NCBI GenBank assembly: GCA_963837335.1
Contig: CAWINS010000082.1
Span: 62,001 to 126,000 of the forward strand
DNA from: RYN-230 sp963837335
GTDB taxonomy: Bacteria; Actinomycetota; Actinomycetes; Streptosporangiales; Streptosporangiaceae
Direction of reading: 5' to 3'
Length of the DNA: 64,000 bases
Below, one piece after another: positions 49,302-58,152 of the stretch. Position 1 is the stretch's first letter. Each line of letters begins with the position of its first letter. The position numbers and the translations under genes are program-made. Below the pieces are notes generated by a model. It made no database searches. It was not told where the DNA came from and saw nothing but the letters and a program-made list of their open reading frames with translations.

Positions 49302-50405
49302 TCACGGAACGAGACAAGAGCCTATCTTCACCCCGCCGCGCCCCATCCGTGAACCGGTTTTAGCGCGGGTCTCCGTGGCTGTGGTCCCCGTGATGTGGGG
49401 CGCCGTGGTCGGGGGCCCGTGGTCGGGGGCGCCGTGGTCGGGATCCCCGTGACGGTGGTCCCCGTGCGGGCGGTCCCCATGATCGCGGCCGGGGTCCCCG
49501 GTCCGGGGAGTGTCGTCCGGCCCGGGAGCGTCCGCGGTACCGAAGACCTCGGCCTTGATCCGGTCCAGCGCGTCGTCCAGGATGGTCCGCAAGTCGCCCA
49601 CGGCGTCCTCGCTCACCGCCTGGGCCTGGGCCGCTGCCGCCCGCAACTCCCGGGAGAAGTGGCGGGCTAGCTGTTCCAGGTCCCGGTAGGTCCCGGGGTC
49701 TGCCCAGCCGGATGCTCCCGGCGGCCAGGCCCGCCAGCCCGGGCGGGGACCATGGCCCTGGCCCGCGGCCGGCGCCTGCTCCCGCTGCGCCTGGTCGCGC
49801 TGGGTTTCCTCGTGCTGGGCCTCTTCGTGCTGTGCGTCTTCGTGCTGTGCTTCTTCATGCACGGCCTCGTCCCACGCGGAGGCGGCGCCAGGACCGCGGC
49901 GCGGCGGTGGGGCGCCGTTGCCGCGCGGCGGGGCCTGGCGGCCGGCCGGGGTGGCGCCGGGGGATGGGGCAGTGTTGCGGGGCGGGGCGGCACCGCGGGG
50001 CGGCACGGGGCCGCGCCGGTGCATGTCCCGTGCGGCAAAGGTCAGTTCCTCGCGCAGGTTGCGCACGGTCTCCCGGACGTCCTCGGTCACCTCACGGGCA
50101 ATATCCCGGACCGACGCGGTGATCTCGTCCTCGAGCTCGCTGAGGTCATCGGAGCGGTTGCGGAGTTCTTCCCGGCCCTTGTCGGTGATCCGGTAGACCT
50201 TGCGCCCGTCGGCCTCGTCGTGGGTGACCAGGCCCTCTTCCTCGAGCCGGGCCAGCCGGGGGTAGATGGTCCCGGGGGAGGGGGCGTAGACGCCCATGAA
50301 CCGGTCCTGGAGCAGCCGGATCACCTCATACCCGTGGCGGGGTGACTCATCGAGCAGCTTGAGCAGGTACAGCCGGAGCCTGCCGTGCCGGAAGACGGGA
50401 CTCAT
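49302..50405 (-). CDS. PadR-family regulator with long repetitive tail
   Basis: 367 residues from ATG 50405. The PadR winged helix (about 1-90) has FRHGRLRLYLLKLLDESPRH, YAPSPGTIYPRLARLEEEGL and DGRKVYRITDKGREELRNRS. A coiled coil follows, then a repeat of Glu-Ala-Gln-His type units (HEEAQHEDAQHEEAQHEETQ), a second helix (about 270-310) and a His/Asp/Gly-rich tail (GDHRHGDPDHGAPDHG). The start overlaps the stop of the DUF4097 gene as ATGA. It likely controls that pair; the tail could bind metal. Confidence 0.92.
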   Translation of the reverse strand: MSPVFRHGRLRLYLLKLLDESPRHGYEVIRLLQDRFMGVYAPSPGTIYPRLARLEEEGLVTHDEADGRKVYRITDKGREELRNRSDDLSELEDEITASVRDIAREVTEDVRETVRNLREELTFAARDMHRRGPVPPRGAAPPRNTAPSPGATPAGRQAPPRGNGAPPPRRGPGAASAWDEAVHEEAQHEDAQHEEAQHEETQRDQAQREQAPAAGQGHGPRPGWRAWPPGASGWADPGTYRDLEQLARHFSRELRAAAAQAQAVSEDAVGDLRTILDDALDRIKAEVFGTADAPGPDDTPRTGDPGRDHGDRPHGDHRHGDPDHGAPDHGPPTTAPHITGTTATETRAKTGSRMGRGGVKIGSCLVP

Positions 50406-51244
50406 CGGCTGTCGCCCGCCGCCCCGGCCGCCGCCTGCCGCGTTCCAGGCTGTCCCCGCTGGAGCAGCGTGACCTGGCCAGACATGGTGCTGACCCGGAC
50501 CACACCAGGATGCCCCGCCGGACCCAGGTCGCCTTTGACCGTGCTGGCGCCCGGCTTCTCGCTGTGCTGCAGGCCCGGGAACTCGCTCAGCACCCGGCCG
50601 GTGGCGGACCGCAGGTCCACCCGGGCGCGGGCGTCGGCGGGAAGCCGGATCGCGACCGGCCCGGACACGGTGGCCACCCGCAGCGCGGCGTCCTGGTCGA
50701 GGTCGATGTCCGCGGTGACCCGTCCGCTCACCGTCTTGGCGTCCAGCCGGTCCACCGAGCCGTCGGCCAGGGTGAGATCGCCGGACACCGAGTTGAACCC
50801 GATGGTGCCGCCGAGACCCTGGGCTTCGATGTCGCCGGACACGGTCCGGGCGTCGACCGCCCCGGTCACGCCGTCCAGGGTGATGGCCCCGGACACGCTC
50901 TTCACCGAGGTCGCCGCGGCGATCCCGGACACGACGGCGCTCGCGGTGACCACACCGAGCTGGACCGGGCAATCCTTCGGCACGGTGATGGTGATCGTGG
51001 CGGCGGTCCGGTCCGGGCGCAGCCAGCCAAGCAGCCCGTCCCAGCTCAGGTCCTCGTAGCTGACCGTGAGGGTGCCGTCGGAGTGACTCACCAGCAGCGG
51101 CTGGCCGGTGACGGCCGAGATGTCCAGGCAGGCTCGCTCGCCGGTGCTGAGCACCGCCACCGTGCCGCCGATCGTGCGGACGCGCAGCGCGTCCACCCGG
51201 TCGAAGTCGTACGTAGCAGGAGCGTCAACGGTCCAGCGCGGCAT
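50402..51244 (-). CDS. DUF4097-family beta-helix protein
   Basis: 280 residues of right-handed beta-solenoid repeats, each near 20-25 residues with Thr-Val-Ser-Gly turns: SVKSVSGAITLDGVTGAVDA, RTVSGDIEAQGLGGTIGFNS, VSGDLTLADGSVDRLDAK and TVSGRVTADIDLDQDAALRV. No signal peptide or membrane helix is visible, so it is probably cytoplasmic. Genes of this family very often precede a PadR regulator, as here (ATGA overlap). The function is unknown; a cell-envelope stress role is often suggested. Confidence 0.88.
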   Translation of the reverse strand: MPRWTVDAPATYDFDRVDALRVRTIGGTVAVLSTGERACLDISAVTGQPLLVSHSDGTLTVSYEDLSWDGLLGWLRPDRTAATITITVPKDCPVQLGVVTASAVVSGIAAATSVKSVSGAITLDGVTGAVDARTVSGDIEAQGLGGTIGFNSVSGDLTLADGSVDRLDAKTVSGRVTADIDLDQDAALRVATVSGPVAIRLPADARARVDLRSATGRVLSEFPGLQHSEKPGASTVKGDLGPAGHPGVVRVSTMSGQVTLLQRGQPGTRQAAAGAAGDSR

Positions 51245-51293
51245 GTCGTGATCCTTTCACCCGGCCCGGCGGTCAGGCGGGCCAGCACTCATA

Positions 51294-51334
51294 CGATATA
51301 TCGCGTTGACCGAAAGTCAAGATGTATCGCGTAT
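51294..51334 (-). promoter_or_regulatory. ATATATCG operator region of the DUF4097-PadR operon
   Basis: The palindrome CGATATATCG (51294-51303) and the related GATGTATCGCGTAT (51321-51334) flank the inverted repeat TTGAC-N5-GTCAA (51306-51320). This AT-rich block stands 50-90 bp upstream of the DUF4097 start in otherwise GC-rich DNA and is the likely PadR operator and promoter. Confidence 0.65.
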
Positions 51335-51379
51335 TGCACGAAGTACGTGAAGCCGTGGCCCGCCGACGGGCTGGGCCTG

Positions 51380-51559
51380 CTAGTCCGGGTCATCCTCGTC
51401 GAGCCGGGCCAGCCACGTGGCCAGCCGCTCTACCGTCGCCTCGGCCTCGGGGAACAGGTCGACGAACTCGCGCAGCCGTTCCGCCAGCCAGCCCAGGCTG
51501 ACCTCGTCATCCGCGCGCCGGTCGAGCAGTTCCTCGATACCGCGGTCGGTGAAGTACAT
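51380..51559 (-). CDS. DUF6104 small protein
   Basis: 59 residues starting MYFTDRGIEELLDRRADDEV and ending VERLATWLARLDEDDPD, a small conserved actinobacterial protein I recall as DUF6104 of unknown function. It begins 2 nt after the kgd stop codon, so it is probably co-translated with it, and a role near 2-oxoglutarate metabolism is possible but not shown. It lies at the end of the operon. Confidence 0.85.
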   Translation of the reverse strand: MYFTDRGIEELLDRRADDEVSLGWLAERLREFVDLFPEAEATVERLATWLARLDEDDPD

Positions 51560-51561
51560 GC

Positions 51562-54500
51562 CTACGCTCCCGGCAAGGCCTCGTCCACCAGATGCTGATG
51601 CTCGGCTTTGTGCGCGGTCGCCGAGCCCACGGCGGGCGGGCCACTGGCCGGCAGCGAGATCACGCCGACTGCGCGGCCCGTGATCGCGGGCAGATTCAGG
51701 GCCATGGTCGGCCAGGCGCCCATGTTGGCGGGCTCCTCCTGGACCCAGGTGATCTCCTCCACCCCCGGGTAGCGGCCGAGTTCCGCGCTCAGTTCCTCGG
51801 CCGGGACCGGGTAGAGCCGCTCCACGCGGATGATCGCGGTGTCGGTCCGCTCCTCCGCGGCGCGGCGCTGGGCGAGATCGTAGTAGATCTTGCCCGAGCA
51901 CAGCAGCACCCGGCGGACACCGGCCGGGTCGGGTTCTTGCGGGTCGCCGATCACCGGGAGGAACGAGCCGGTGGCGAAGTCGGCCACCGCCGAGGACGCC
52001 TCCTTGAGCCGGAGCATGGACTTCGGCGTGAACACCACCAGCGGGGCCCGCCGCGGCGACAGGGCCTGCCAGCGGAGCAGGTGGAAGTAGTTGGCCGGCG
52101 TGGTCGGCAGCGCCACGGTCATGTTCCCCTGCGCGCACAGGCCGAGGAAGCGCTCGATCCGCGCCGAGGAGTGGTCCGGTCCCTGCCCCTCATAGCCGTG
52201 CGGGAGCAGCAGCACCACGCTGGACTGCTGGCCCCACTTCTGCTCCCCGGAGCTGATGAACTCGTCCAGGATGGTCTGCGCGCCGTTGACGAAGTCACCG
52301 AACTGGGCTTCCCAGCAGACCAGCGCTCCCGGCCGGGCGACCGAGTAGCCGTACTCGAAGCCGACGGCCGCGAACTCCGACAGCAGCGAGTCATAGGCAT
52401 GGAACCGGGCGCTGGCCGAGTTGAACTGGCGCAGCGGGGTGTATTCCGCCCCGGTATGCCGGTCCACCAGGACCGCGTGCCGCTGGCCGAACGTGCCGCG
52501 GCGGGTGTCCTGGCCCACGAGGCGCACCGTATGCCCGTCCATCAGCACCGACCCGAACGCGAGCAGTTCCCCGGTCGCCCAGTCGATGGCGTTCTGCTCG
52601 ACCATGGTGGCCCGGCGGGCCAGCAGCGGCTGCAGCCGCGGGTGCGGGGTGAAGCCGTCCGGCATGTTGAGCTGCGTGTCCACGATCCGCTTGATCGCCT
52701 CTTCGGTGATGGCGGTGGGCACGCTGCGGTGATCGAGCGGCTCCAGGGTGGTCTGCGGCCGGACCACGGCGCCGGGGTCCATCGGCCGCTTGGACGCCTC
52801 GCGGGTCTCGGTGAAGGCCCGCTCCAGATGCTGCTGGTAGTCCCGGAGGGCCTGCTCGGCCTCTTCCATGGTGATGTCGCCCCGGCCGATCAGCGACTCG
52901 GTGTAGAGCTTGCGGGTGGACCGCTTCGCGTCGATCAGGTCGTACATCAGCGGCTGGGTGAACGAAGGGTTGTCCGCCTCGTTGTGGCCCCGCCGCCGGT
53001 AACAGATCATGTCGATGACGACGTCCTTGCGGAACGCCTGCCGGTAGGCGAAGGCGAGCCTGCCGACCCGGACGACCGCCTCGGGGTCGTCCCCGTTGAC
53101 GTGGAAGATCGGCGCCTGGATCATCCGCGCCACATCCGTGGAGTACACGCTGGAACGGGATTCCGCGGGGGCGGTGGTGAAGCCGACCTGGTTGTTCACC
53201 ACGATGTGCACGGTGCCGCCGGTCCGGTAACCGCGCAGCTGGGACAGGTTCAGCGTCTCGGCGACCACGCCCTGGCCGGCGAACGCGGCGTCCCCGTGGA
53301 TCAGCAGGGGCAGCACCGTGAAGCCGGGCTCGCCCATGTCGATGACGTCCTGCTTGGCCCGCACCACGCCCTCGAGTACGGGATCCACGGCCTCGAGATG
53401 GCTCGGGTTGGCCACCAGGGACGTGGGGATCGTGGCGCCGTCGCTGGCGGTGAACACGCCGTCCGCGCCCAGGTGGTACTTGACGTCACCGGAGCCGTGC
53501 GTGCTGCGCGGGTCCAGGTTCCCCTCGAACTCCTGGAAGATCTGGGCGTAGGACTTGCCGATGATGTTGGCCAGCACGTTGAGCCGGCCCCGGTGCGCCA
53601 TGCCCATCACGGCCTCGTCCAGCGAGGCCCTCGCGGCCTCGGTGAGCACCGCGTCCACCAGCGGGATCAGCGCCTCCGCGCCCTCCAGGGAGAACCGGCG
53701 CTGGCCGACGAACTTGGTCTGCAGGAACATCTCGAACGCCTCGGCCACGTTCAGCCGGGACAGGATCTGCATCTGCTCGTCGTGGCCGGCCCGGTCGTGC
53801 GGCCGCTCGACCCGCTCCTGGATCCAGGCCCGCTCGTCGGGGTTCTGGATGTGCATGTACTCCACGCCGACCGTGCGGCAGTAGGAGTCCCGCAGCACGC
53901 CCAGGATCTCCCGGAGCTTCATCAGCGGCTTGCCGCCGAACCCGCCGGTGGCGAACTCCCGCTCCAGGTCCCACAGGGTCAGGCCGTGCTGGTTGATGTC
54001 CAGGTCGGGGTGCTTGCGCTGCTTGTACTCCAGTGGATCGGTGTCGGCCATCAGGTGGCCGCGGACCCGGTAAGCGTGGATGAGCTCGTGCACCCGGGCC
54101 GACTTGGTGATGTCGTCCTCGTGACCGGCCGGGATGTCCCGCACCCAGCGGACCGGCTCATAGGGGATCTTCAGCGCCTCGAAGACCTCGTCCCAGAAAC
54201 GGTTCTCGCCGAGCAGCAGCTGGTGGATCTGGCGCAGGAACTCCCCGGACTGGGCTCCCTGGATGATCCGGTGATCGTAGGTCGAGGTGAGGGTGACCGA
54301 CTTGCTGATGGCCAGCCGGGTCATGGTCTCCTCGGCCGCGCCCTGGTAGGCCGCCGGGTACTCCATCGCGCCGACACCCACGATGCAGCCCTGCCCGGCC
54401 ATCAGCCGCGGTACCGAGTGCTCGGTACCAATCGTGCCCGGGTTGGTCAGGCTGATGGTGGTGCCCGCGTAGTCGTCCACGGTGAGCTTGCCTGCCCGGG

Positions 54501-55416
54501 CCCGGCGGACGACGTCCTCGTAGGCCATCCAGAACTGCCGGAAGTCCATCGCCTCGGCGGCCTTGACCGCGGGCACCAGCAGCTGGCGCGACCCGTCTTT
54601 GGCGGTCACATCGATGGCCAGGCCCAGGTTGACGTGCTCGGGCTCGACGATCGCGGGCTTGCCCTCCAGCTCGGTATAGGAGTAGTTCATCGCCGGGACC
54701 CCGCCCAGCGCCTTCACCACCGCGAACCCGATCAGGTGGGTGAACGAAACCTTCCCGCCCCGGCCGCGGGCCAGGTGGTTGTTGATCACGATGCGGTTGT
54801 CGATTAGCAGCTTGGCGGGCACGGTCCGGACGCTGGTCGCGGTGGGCACGCTCAGGCTGGAGGCCATGTTGACCGCGGTCCGGGCGGCCGCGCCACGCAG
54901 CCTGGCCGCCTGTGCACCGGCGGCTGCGGGAGGCCCGGCGGTGGGGGATTTAGCCGGGGCCGGGGCCGCGCCCGGCTTCGGTGGAGCCGCTGCCGGGGCT
55001 GCGGCCTGTGCGGGCGCACTGGCCTGGCCGTCCGGGCCTGCCTGGTCCGGCGCGGCCGTGTCCGGCCTGGCGGGCTGGGCTGGTGCGCTGGCCGGGCCGC
55101 CGTTCGCGCCCTGGCCCGGTGCCGGAGCCTGGTCCGGCTGGCCATGCTCCCGGGCGGCGCGGGCGGCCACGCTCCCGACCGGGGGAGAGTAATCAGCGAA
55201 GAAATTCCACCAGGCCATGTCCACGGAGCCGGGGTCGGCCAGGTAACGCTGGTAGAGCTCGTCCACGAGCCATTCGTTCGGCCCGAAGTCCTTGCTGGCT
55301 GCGCCGTCGCCGGAATGCTCGTGCGGTGCGCCCCCGCCCGCTCCGGATGCGGGACTGCTGGGTTCTGCTTCGCTGAGATCCGCGGACTGCGGTGCCTCAG
55401 AAGACACGGCGGACAT
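51562..55416 (-). CDS. kgd: Multifunctional 2-oxoglutarate decarboxylase/dehydrogenase (Kgd/OdhA type)
   Basis: 1284 residues. The N-terminus FGPNEWLVDELYQRYLADPG is the E1o helix; a Pro/Ala/Gln linker (about 75-170) follows; the succinyltransferase domain (about 170-400) has FTHLIGFAVVKALGGVPAMN and the catalytic TYDHRIIQGAQSGEFLRQIH; the ThDP E1 part has LIHGDAAFAGQGVVAETLNL and YRTGGTVHIVVNNQVGFTTA, and a transketolase-like C-terminus. It decarboxylates 2-oxoglutarate in the TCA cycle, with E2 activity in the same chain but without a lipoyl domain. It is intact, with its Gly/Ala/Pro linker. Confidence 0.97.
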   Translation of the reverse strand: MSAVSSEAPQSADLSEAEPSSPASGAGGGAPHEHSGDGAASKDFGPNEWLVDELYQRYLADPGSVDMAWWNFFADYSPPVGSVAARAAREHGQPDQAPAPGQGANGGPASAPAQPARPDTAAPDQAGPDGQASAPAQAAAPAAAPPKPGAAPAPAKSPTAGPPAAAGAQAARLRGAAARTAVNMASSLSVPTATSVRTVPAKLLIDNRIVINNHLARGRGGKVSFTHLIGFAVVKALGGVPAMNYSYTELEGKPAIVEPEHVNLGLAIDVTAKDGSRQLLVPAVKAAEAMDFRQFWMAYEDVVRRARAGKLTVDDYAGTTISLTNPGTIGTEHSVPRLMAGQGCIVGVGAMEYPAAYQGAAEETMTRLAISKSVTLTSTYDHRIIQGAQSGEFLRQIHQLLLGENRFWDEVFEALKIPYEPVRWVRDIPAGHEDDITKSARVHELIHAYRVRGHLMADTDPLEYKQRKHPDLDINQHGLTLWDLEREFATGGFGGKPLMKLREILGVLRDSYCRTVGVEYMHIQNPDERAWIQERVERPHDRAGHDEQMQILSRLNVAEAFEMFLQTKFVGQRRFSLEGAEALIPLVDAVLTEAARASLDEAVMGMAHRGRLNVLANIIGKSYAQIFQEFEGNLDPRSTHGSGDVKYHLGADGVFTASDGATIPTSLVANPSHLEAVDPVLEGVVRAKQDVIDMGEPGFTVLPLLIHGDAAFAGQGVVAETLNLSQLRGYRTGGTVHIVVNNQVGFTTAPAESRSSVYSTDVARMIQAPIFHVNGDDPEAVVRVGRLAFAYRQAFRKDVVIDMICYRRRGHNEADNPSFTQPLMYDLIDAKRSTRKLYTESLIGRGDITMEEAEQALRDYQQHLERAFTETREASKRPMDPGAVVRPQTTLEPLDHRSVPTAITEEAIKRIVDTQLNMPDGFTPHPRLQPLLARRATMVEQNAIDWATGELLAFGSVLMDGHTVRLVGQDTRRGTFGQRHAVLVDRHTGAEYTPLRQFNSASARFHAYDSLLSEFAAVGFEYGYSVARPGALVCWEAQFGDFVNGAQTILDEFISSGEQKWGQQSSVVLLLPHGYEGQGPDHSSARIERFLGLCAQGNMTVALPTTPANYFHLLRWQALSPRRAPLVVFTPKSMLRLKEASSAVADFATGSFLPVIGDPQEPDPAGVRRVLLCSGKIYYDLAQRRAAEERTDTAIIRVERLYPVPAEELSAELGRYPGVEEITWVQEEPANMGAWPTMALNLPAITGRAVGVISLPASGPPAVGSATAHKAEHQHLVDEALPGA

Positions 55417-55516
55417 CGCCCTCTTCCGATGTTGGATTTTCTGTCACTGCCCGGCCTCCCAGGCTACCGCCGCGGCTGGGCCGCGGGTCCGGGCCAGTTC
55501 CTTCATGATCGCGCGG

Positions 55517-55586
55517 ACATGCGGTCCCTGTCATGCGGTGAGAGCCAGTTCACATGCGGTCCCTGTCATGCGGTGAGAGCCAGTTC
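55517..55586. repeat. 35-bp tandem duplication at the 3' end of the GST-like gene
   Basis: Copies at 55517-55551 and 55552-55586 are identical over nearly their whole length, with a decayed third start at 55587. The repeat includes the last 12 codons and stop of the GST-like gene. Confidence 0.88.
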
Positions 55587-56491
55587 ACGTACGGTCCCTT
55601 GGGCACGATGCGGCTCGGGTTGATCCAGTCCTGGGTCTGGTAGTAGTGCCGCTTGATCTGGTCGAAGTCCGTGGTGTCCCCGAAGCCGGGGAGCTGGTAC
55701 AGGTCCCGCGCGTAACCCCACAGTCCCGGGTAGTCCACCAGGCGGTGCAGGTTGCATTTGTAATGAGTGTGGTAGACCGCGTCGAAACGGGCCAATGTGG
55801 GATAGAGCCGCACATCGGCTTCGGTGATGTTGCTGCCCAGCAGGAACCTGCGCCGGGTCAGCCGTTCCTCCAGCGCGCTCAGCGTGGTGAACAGCGCGTC
55901 GAACGCCTCCTCGTAGGCCGCCTGGCTGGTGGCCAGCCCGGCCTTGTACACCCCGTTGTTGACCGCGTGGTAGATCAGCGTGCTGAGCGCGTCGATCTCG
56001 GGCCGTTGCGGCACCGGGTACAGGTCGGGCGCGCCGGGCCGGTGGTAACCGCGGAACTCCGTCTCGAACGTGACCGTGATCTGCTGGAAGTCGTTCTCCA
56101 CGATCCGCTGGCTGCGGGTGTCCCAGACGAACGGGACGGTGAACCGGCCGCGGTAGCCCGGGTCGGTGGTCAGGTACAGGTCCGAGACGAACCGGGCCCC
56201 GCTGACCGGGTCGACGCCGCCGGAAGTGGCCGGGAAGCGCCAGCCGCGCTCGTCGCGGATCGGGTCCACCAGGCTCAGCCCGATGACCCGTTCCAGCCCG
56301 AGCAGCCGGCGCACGATCAGCGCCCGGTGCGCCCACGGATCAGCCAGCGAGGCGTACAGCTGGTAGCGCCCCGGTTCTGCCAGGTACCCGCTCGATCCAT
56401 CGCCCGTGATCCGCGTGGCGAATACGTTCGCCGGGCGGACGAATCCGCCCGAAGGCAGGACCTCAGGGCCAGTGTCGGGAGTAACTGGCAT
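55550..56491 (-). CDS. Xi-class glutathione-transferase-like protein lacking the catalytic Cys
   Basis: 313 residues. The thioredoxin-fold part has LYASLADPWAHRALIVRRLL where Xi-class glutathionyl-hydroquinone reductases have CPWAHR; the catalytic Cys position is Asp51 (GAT). The C-terminal helical domain has RRFLLGSNITEADVRLYPTL, FDAVYHTHYKCNLHRLVDYP and YARDLYQLPGFGDTTDFDQI, matching the family. Actinobacteria use mycothiol, so the co-substrate is unclear. RBS AGGAGGGAGG precedes the ATG. The last codons lie in a 35-bp tandem duplication. Confidence 0.9.
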   Translation of the reverse strand: MPVTPDTGPEVLPSGGFVRPANVFATRITGDGSSGYLAEPGRYQLYASLADPWAHRALIVRRLLGLERVIGLSLVDPIRDERGWRFPATSGGVDPVSGARFVSDLYLTTDPGYRGRFTVPFVWDTRSQRIVENDFQQITVTFETEFRGYHRPGAPDLYPVPQRPEIDALSTLIYHAVNNGVYKAGLATSQAAYEEAFDALFTTLSALEERLTRRRFLLGSNITEADVRLYPTLARFDAVYHTHYKCNLHRLVDYPGLWGYARDLYQLPGFGDTTDFDQIKRHYYQTQDWINPSRIVPKGPYVNWLSPHDRDRM

Positions 56492-56817
56492 CGTCCTCCC
56501 TCCTGCCCGCCGCAGACGGTCGCGTGGATTTGTCAGCAGATGATGGCCGGCCTGGTGGCCTGGCGGAAGGGGTGCCGCCAGGCTGCGGGCGAGGTGGCAT
56601 AAACCGCACCTGCCCAGTGGCTAGCATCGCACCCGGAGGCACTGTGTTTCCCGGAGAGGCCAAGGCCGGGGTTCCGCAGCGGCCAAGGCCGGCGTTTCCC
56701 GGACCGGCCCGGGCCCCGGTTTGCTGGATCCCGCCCGGCCGTGCCGGGGGGATTCAGGCAGTGCCAGGGGATATGGGAGTGAGCCGGGCCGGGCACTCTG
56801 GGAGAGAGGCGGACCGA

Positions 56818-57816
56818 GTGTCCTCTATCACCACTGACCTGGCCGGCCTGAGCGGCACGGTCGCCCTGCTGCTCATCGCGGCACTGGTGTTCGGCGAGAC
56901 CGCGGTCTTCCTCGGCTTCGTCATCCCCGGGGAGACCGCGGCGGTCCTCGGCGGCGTCCTGGCCAGCCGGGGCCGGGTCTCGCTTCCGCTGCTGATCATC
57001 GTGGTCGTCGTCGCCGCCGTCACCGGGCCGATGATCGGCTATGAGATAGGCCGGCATCTGGGCGGCCGGGTGATCGCCGCACGGCGGATGCGCCGGGTCG
57101 CGGGCGGCATGGACCGCGCCCAGGCGGTCCTGCACCGGCGCGGCGGGCTGGCCGTGCTGTTCGGCCGCTTCGTCGCGATCCTGCGGGCCCTGATGCCCGC
57201 GGTCGCGGGCACCACCCGGATGCCGTACCGCACCTTCCTGATCTACAACATGCTCGGTGGCCTCATCTGGGGCATCGGATACTGCCTGCTGGGCTACGTG
57301 GCCGGGTCCGCGTATGCGGCGATCGAGCGCACCGTCGGCACCGGGGTGGCGATCGTGGTCGCCGTGGTGGTGCTCGGCGGGGTGGGCTTCTGGCTGGTCC
57401 GCCGGCACCGCCGGGAGCAGGCTGACCCGGAGGTGGCTGGTCCTGCCGGGGTTGGCCACCTGCGGGCCCGGAGGCGGCTGGTCCTGCTGGGCTGGCCCGT
57501 GTGGCCGGCGGCTGGCCCGGATGTGGTGGCCCGGCCGGGGCTGGCCCGGATGCGGCTGGCCCGGATGCGGTCCGCCCCACTGGCCCGGAACACCCTGCTG
57601 ATCCCGGATGAAAAGCGTTTGTCCGCCGGTGCGGGCCAGGTCCGGGTGGCCCGGGCTACTAAATCAGCACGCAGGGAAGATTTCCTCCCCCGGTCCGGAT
57701 TCCGTCCGCGGGCCGGGATGAGACCCATGTCTAGCATGGGTAACCAGGAGGTGGCGGAAAGTGCGCGAGTTCGGAGAGCTCGAGTCCGCGATCATGGACG
57801 TCGTGTGGGACAGTGA
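56818..57816 (+). CDS. DedA/SNARE-associated family membrane protein, C-terminal tail uncertain
   Basis: 332 residues from GTG 56818 with GAGAGAGG upstream. The DedA core (about 1-200) shows LVFGETAVFLGFVIPGETAA, VVAAVTGPMIGYEIGRHLGG, FGRFVAILRALMPAVAGTTR and IGYCLLGYVAGSAYAAIERT. Members flip phospholipids or act in envelope homeostasis. After RRHRREQ the frame continues for about 125 residues of low complexity (ARMRLARMR repeats), ending inside the blaI gene by 56 bp; the family usually stops near RRHRR, so an indel may have fused it. Core call firm, tail not. Confidence 0.85.
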   Translation: MSSITTDLAGLSGTVALLLIAALVFGETAVFLGFVIPGETAAVLGGVLASRGRVSLPLLIIVVVVAAVTGPMIGYEIGRHLGGRVIAARRMRRVAGGMDRAQAVLHRRGGLAVLFGRFVAILRALMPAVAGTTRMPYRTFLIYNMLGGLIWGIGYCLLGYVAGSAYAAIERTVGTGVAIVVAVVVLGGVGFWLVRRHRREQADPEVAGPAGVGHLRARRRLVLLGWPVWPAAGPDVVARPGLARMRLARMRSAPLARNTLLIPDEKRLSAGAGQVRVARATKSARREDFLPRSGFRPRAGMRPMSSMGNQEVAESARVRRARVRDHGRRVGQ

Positions 57817-58135
57817 TCGGGCGTACTTAGTACGGGAGGTCCGCGAGCGGCTTTCCTACAATCGCCCTCTCGCCTACACGACCGTGATGACGGTCATGAA
57901 CATCTTGTACGGCAAGGGCGTGCTGTGCCGGGAGAAGCAGGGTCGCGCCTGGCGCTACTGGCCCACGGAATCCCGGGAAGAGCACGACGCCAGGCTGATG
58001 GCGGAGGTGCTCCGCTCCGGCGGGAACGAGCACATCACGATGATGCGGTTCGTCGAGCGGGTCAGCGACGAGGAGCGGGAGAGCCTGCGCAGCGCCGTCC
58101 TGCACACGAAAGAGCGGCGGCTCGCGGCTTCATAG
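57761..58135 (+). CDS. BlaI/MecI family repressor
   Basis: 124 residues from GTG 57761. The winged helix has FGELESAIMDVVWDSDRAYL, REVRERLSYNRPLAYTTVMT and YGKGVLCREKQGRAWRYWPT; the C-terminal dimerisation helices follow (DEERESLRSAVLHTKERRLA). Such repressors are released by BlaR-like proteases; none is adjacent. Codon 23 is TTA, rare in high-GC actinobacteria, and sits in the middle of the palindrome CGTACTTAGTACG (57822-57834). It overlaps the end of the DedA frame. Confidence 0.93.
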   Translation: MREFGELESAIMDVVWDSDRAYLVREVRERLSYNRPLAYTTVMTVMNILYGKGVLCREKQGRAWRYWPTESREEHDARLMAEVLRSGGNEHITMMRFVERVSDEERESLRSAVLHTKERRLAAS

Positions 58136-58152
58136 CCTGGTCGCCCGGTCGC

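Noticed and set aside
51592..54807. 1071-codon ORF on the plus strand opposite kgd
   Set aside because: It is an antisense shadow of the 2-oxoglutarate enzyme, Arg/Val/Asp/His-rich and without domains; such shadows are expected with GC-rich third positions.
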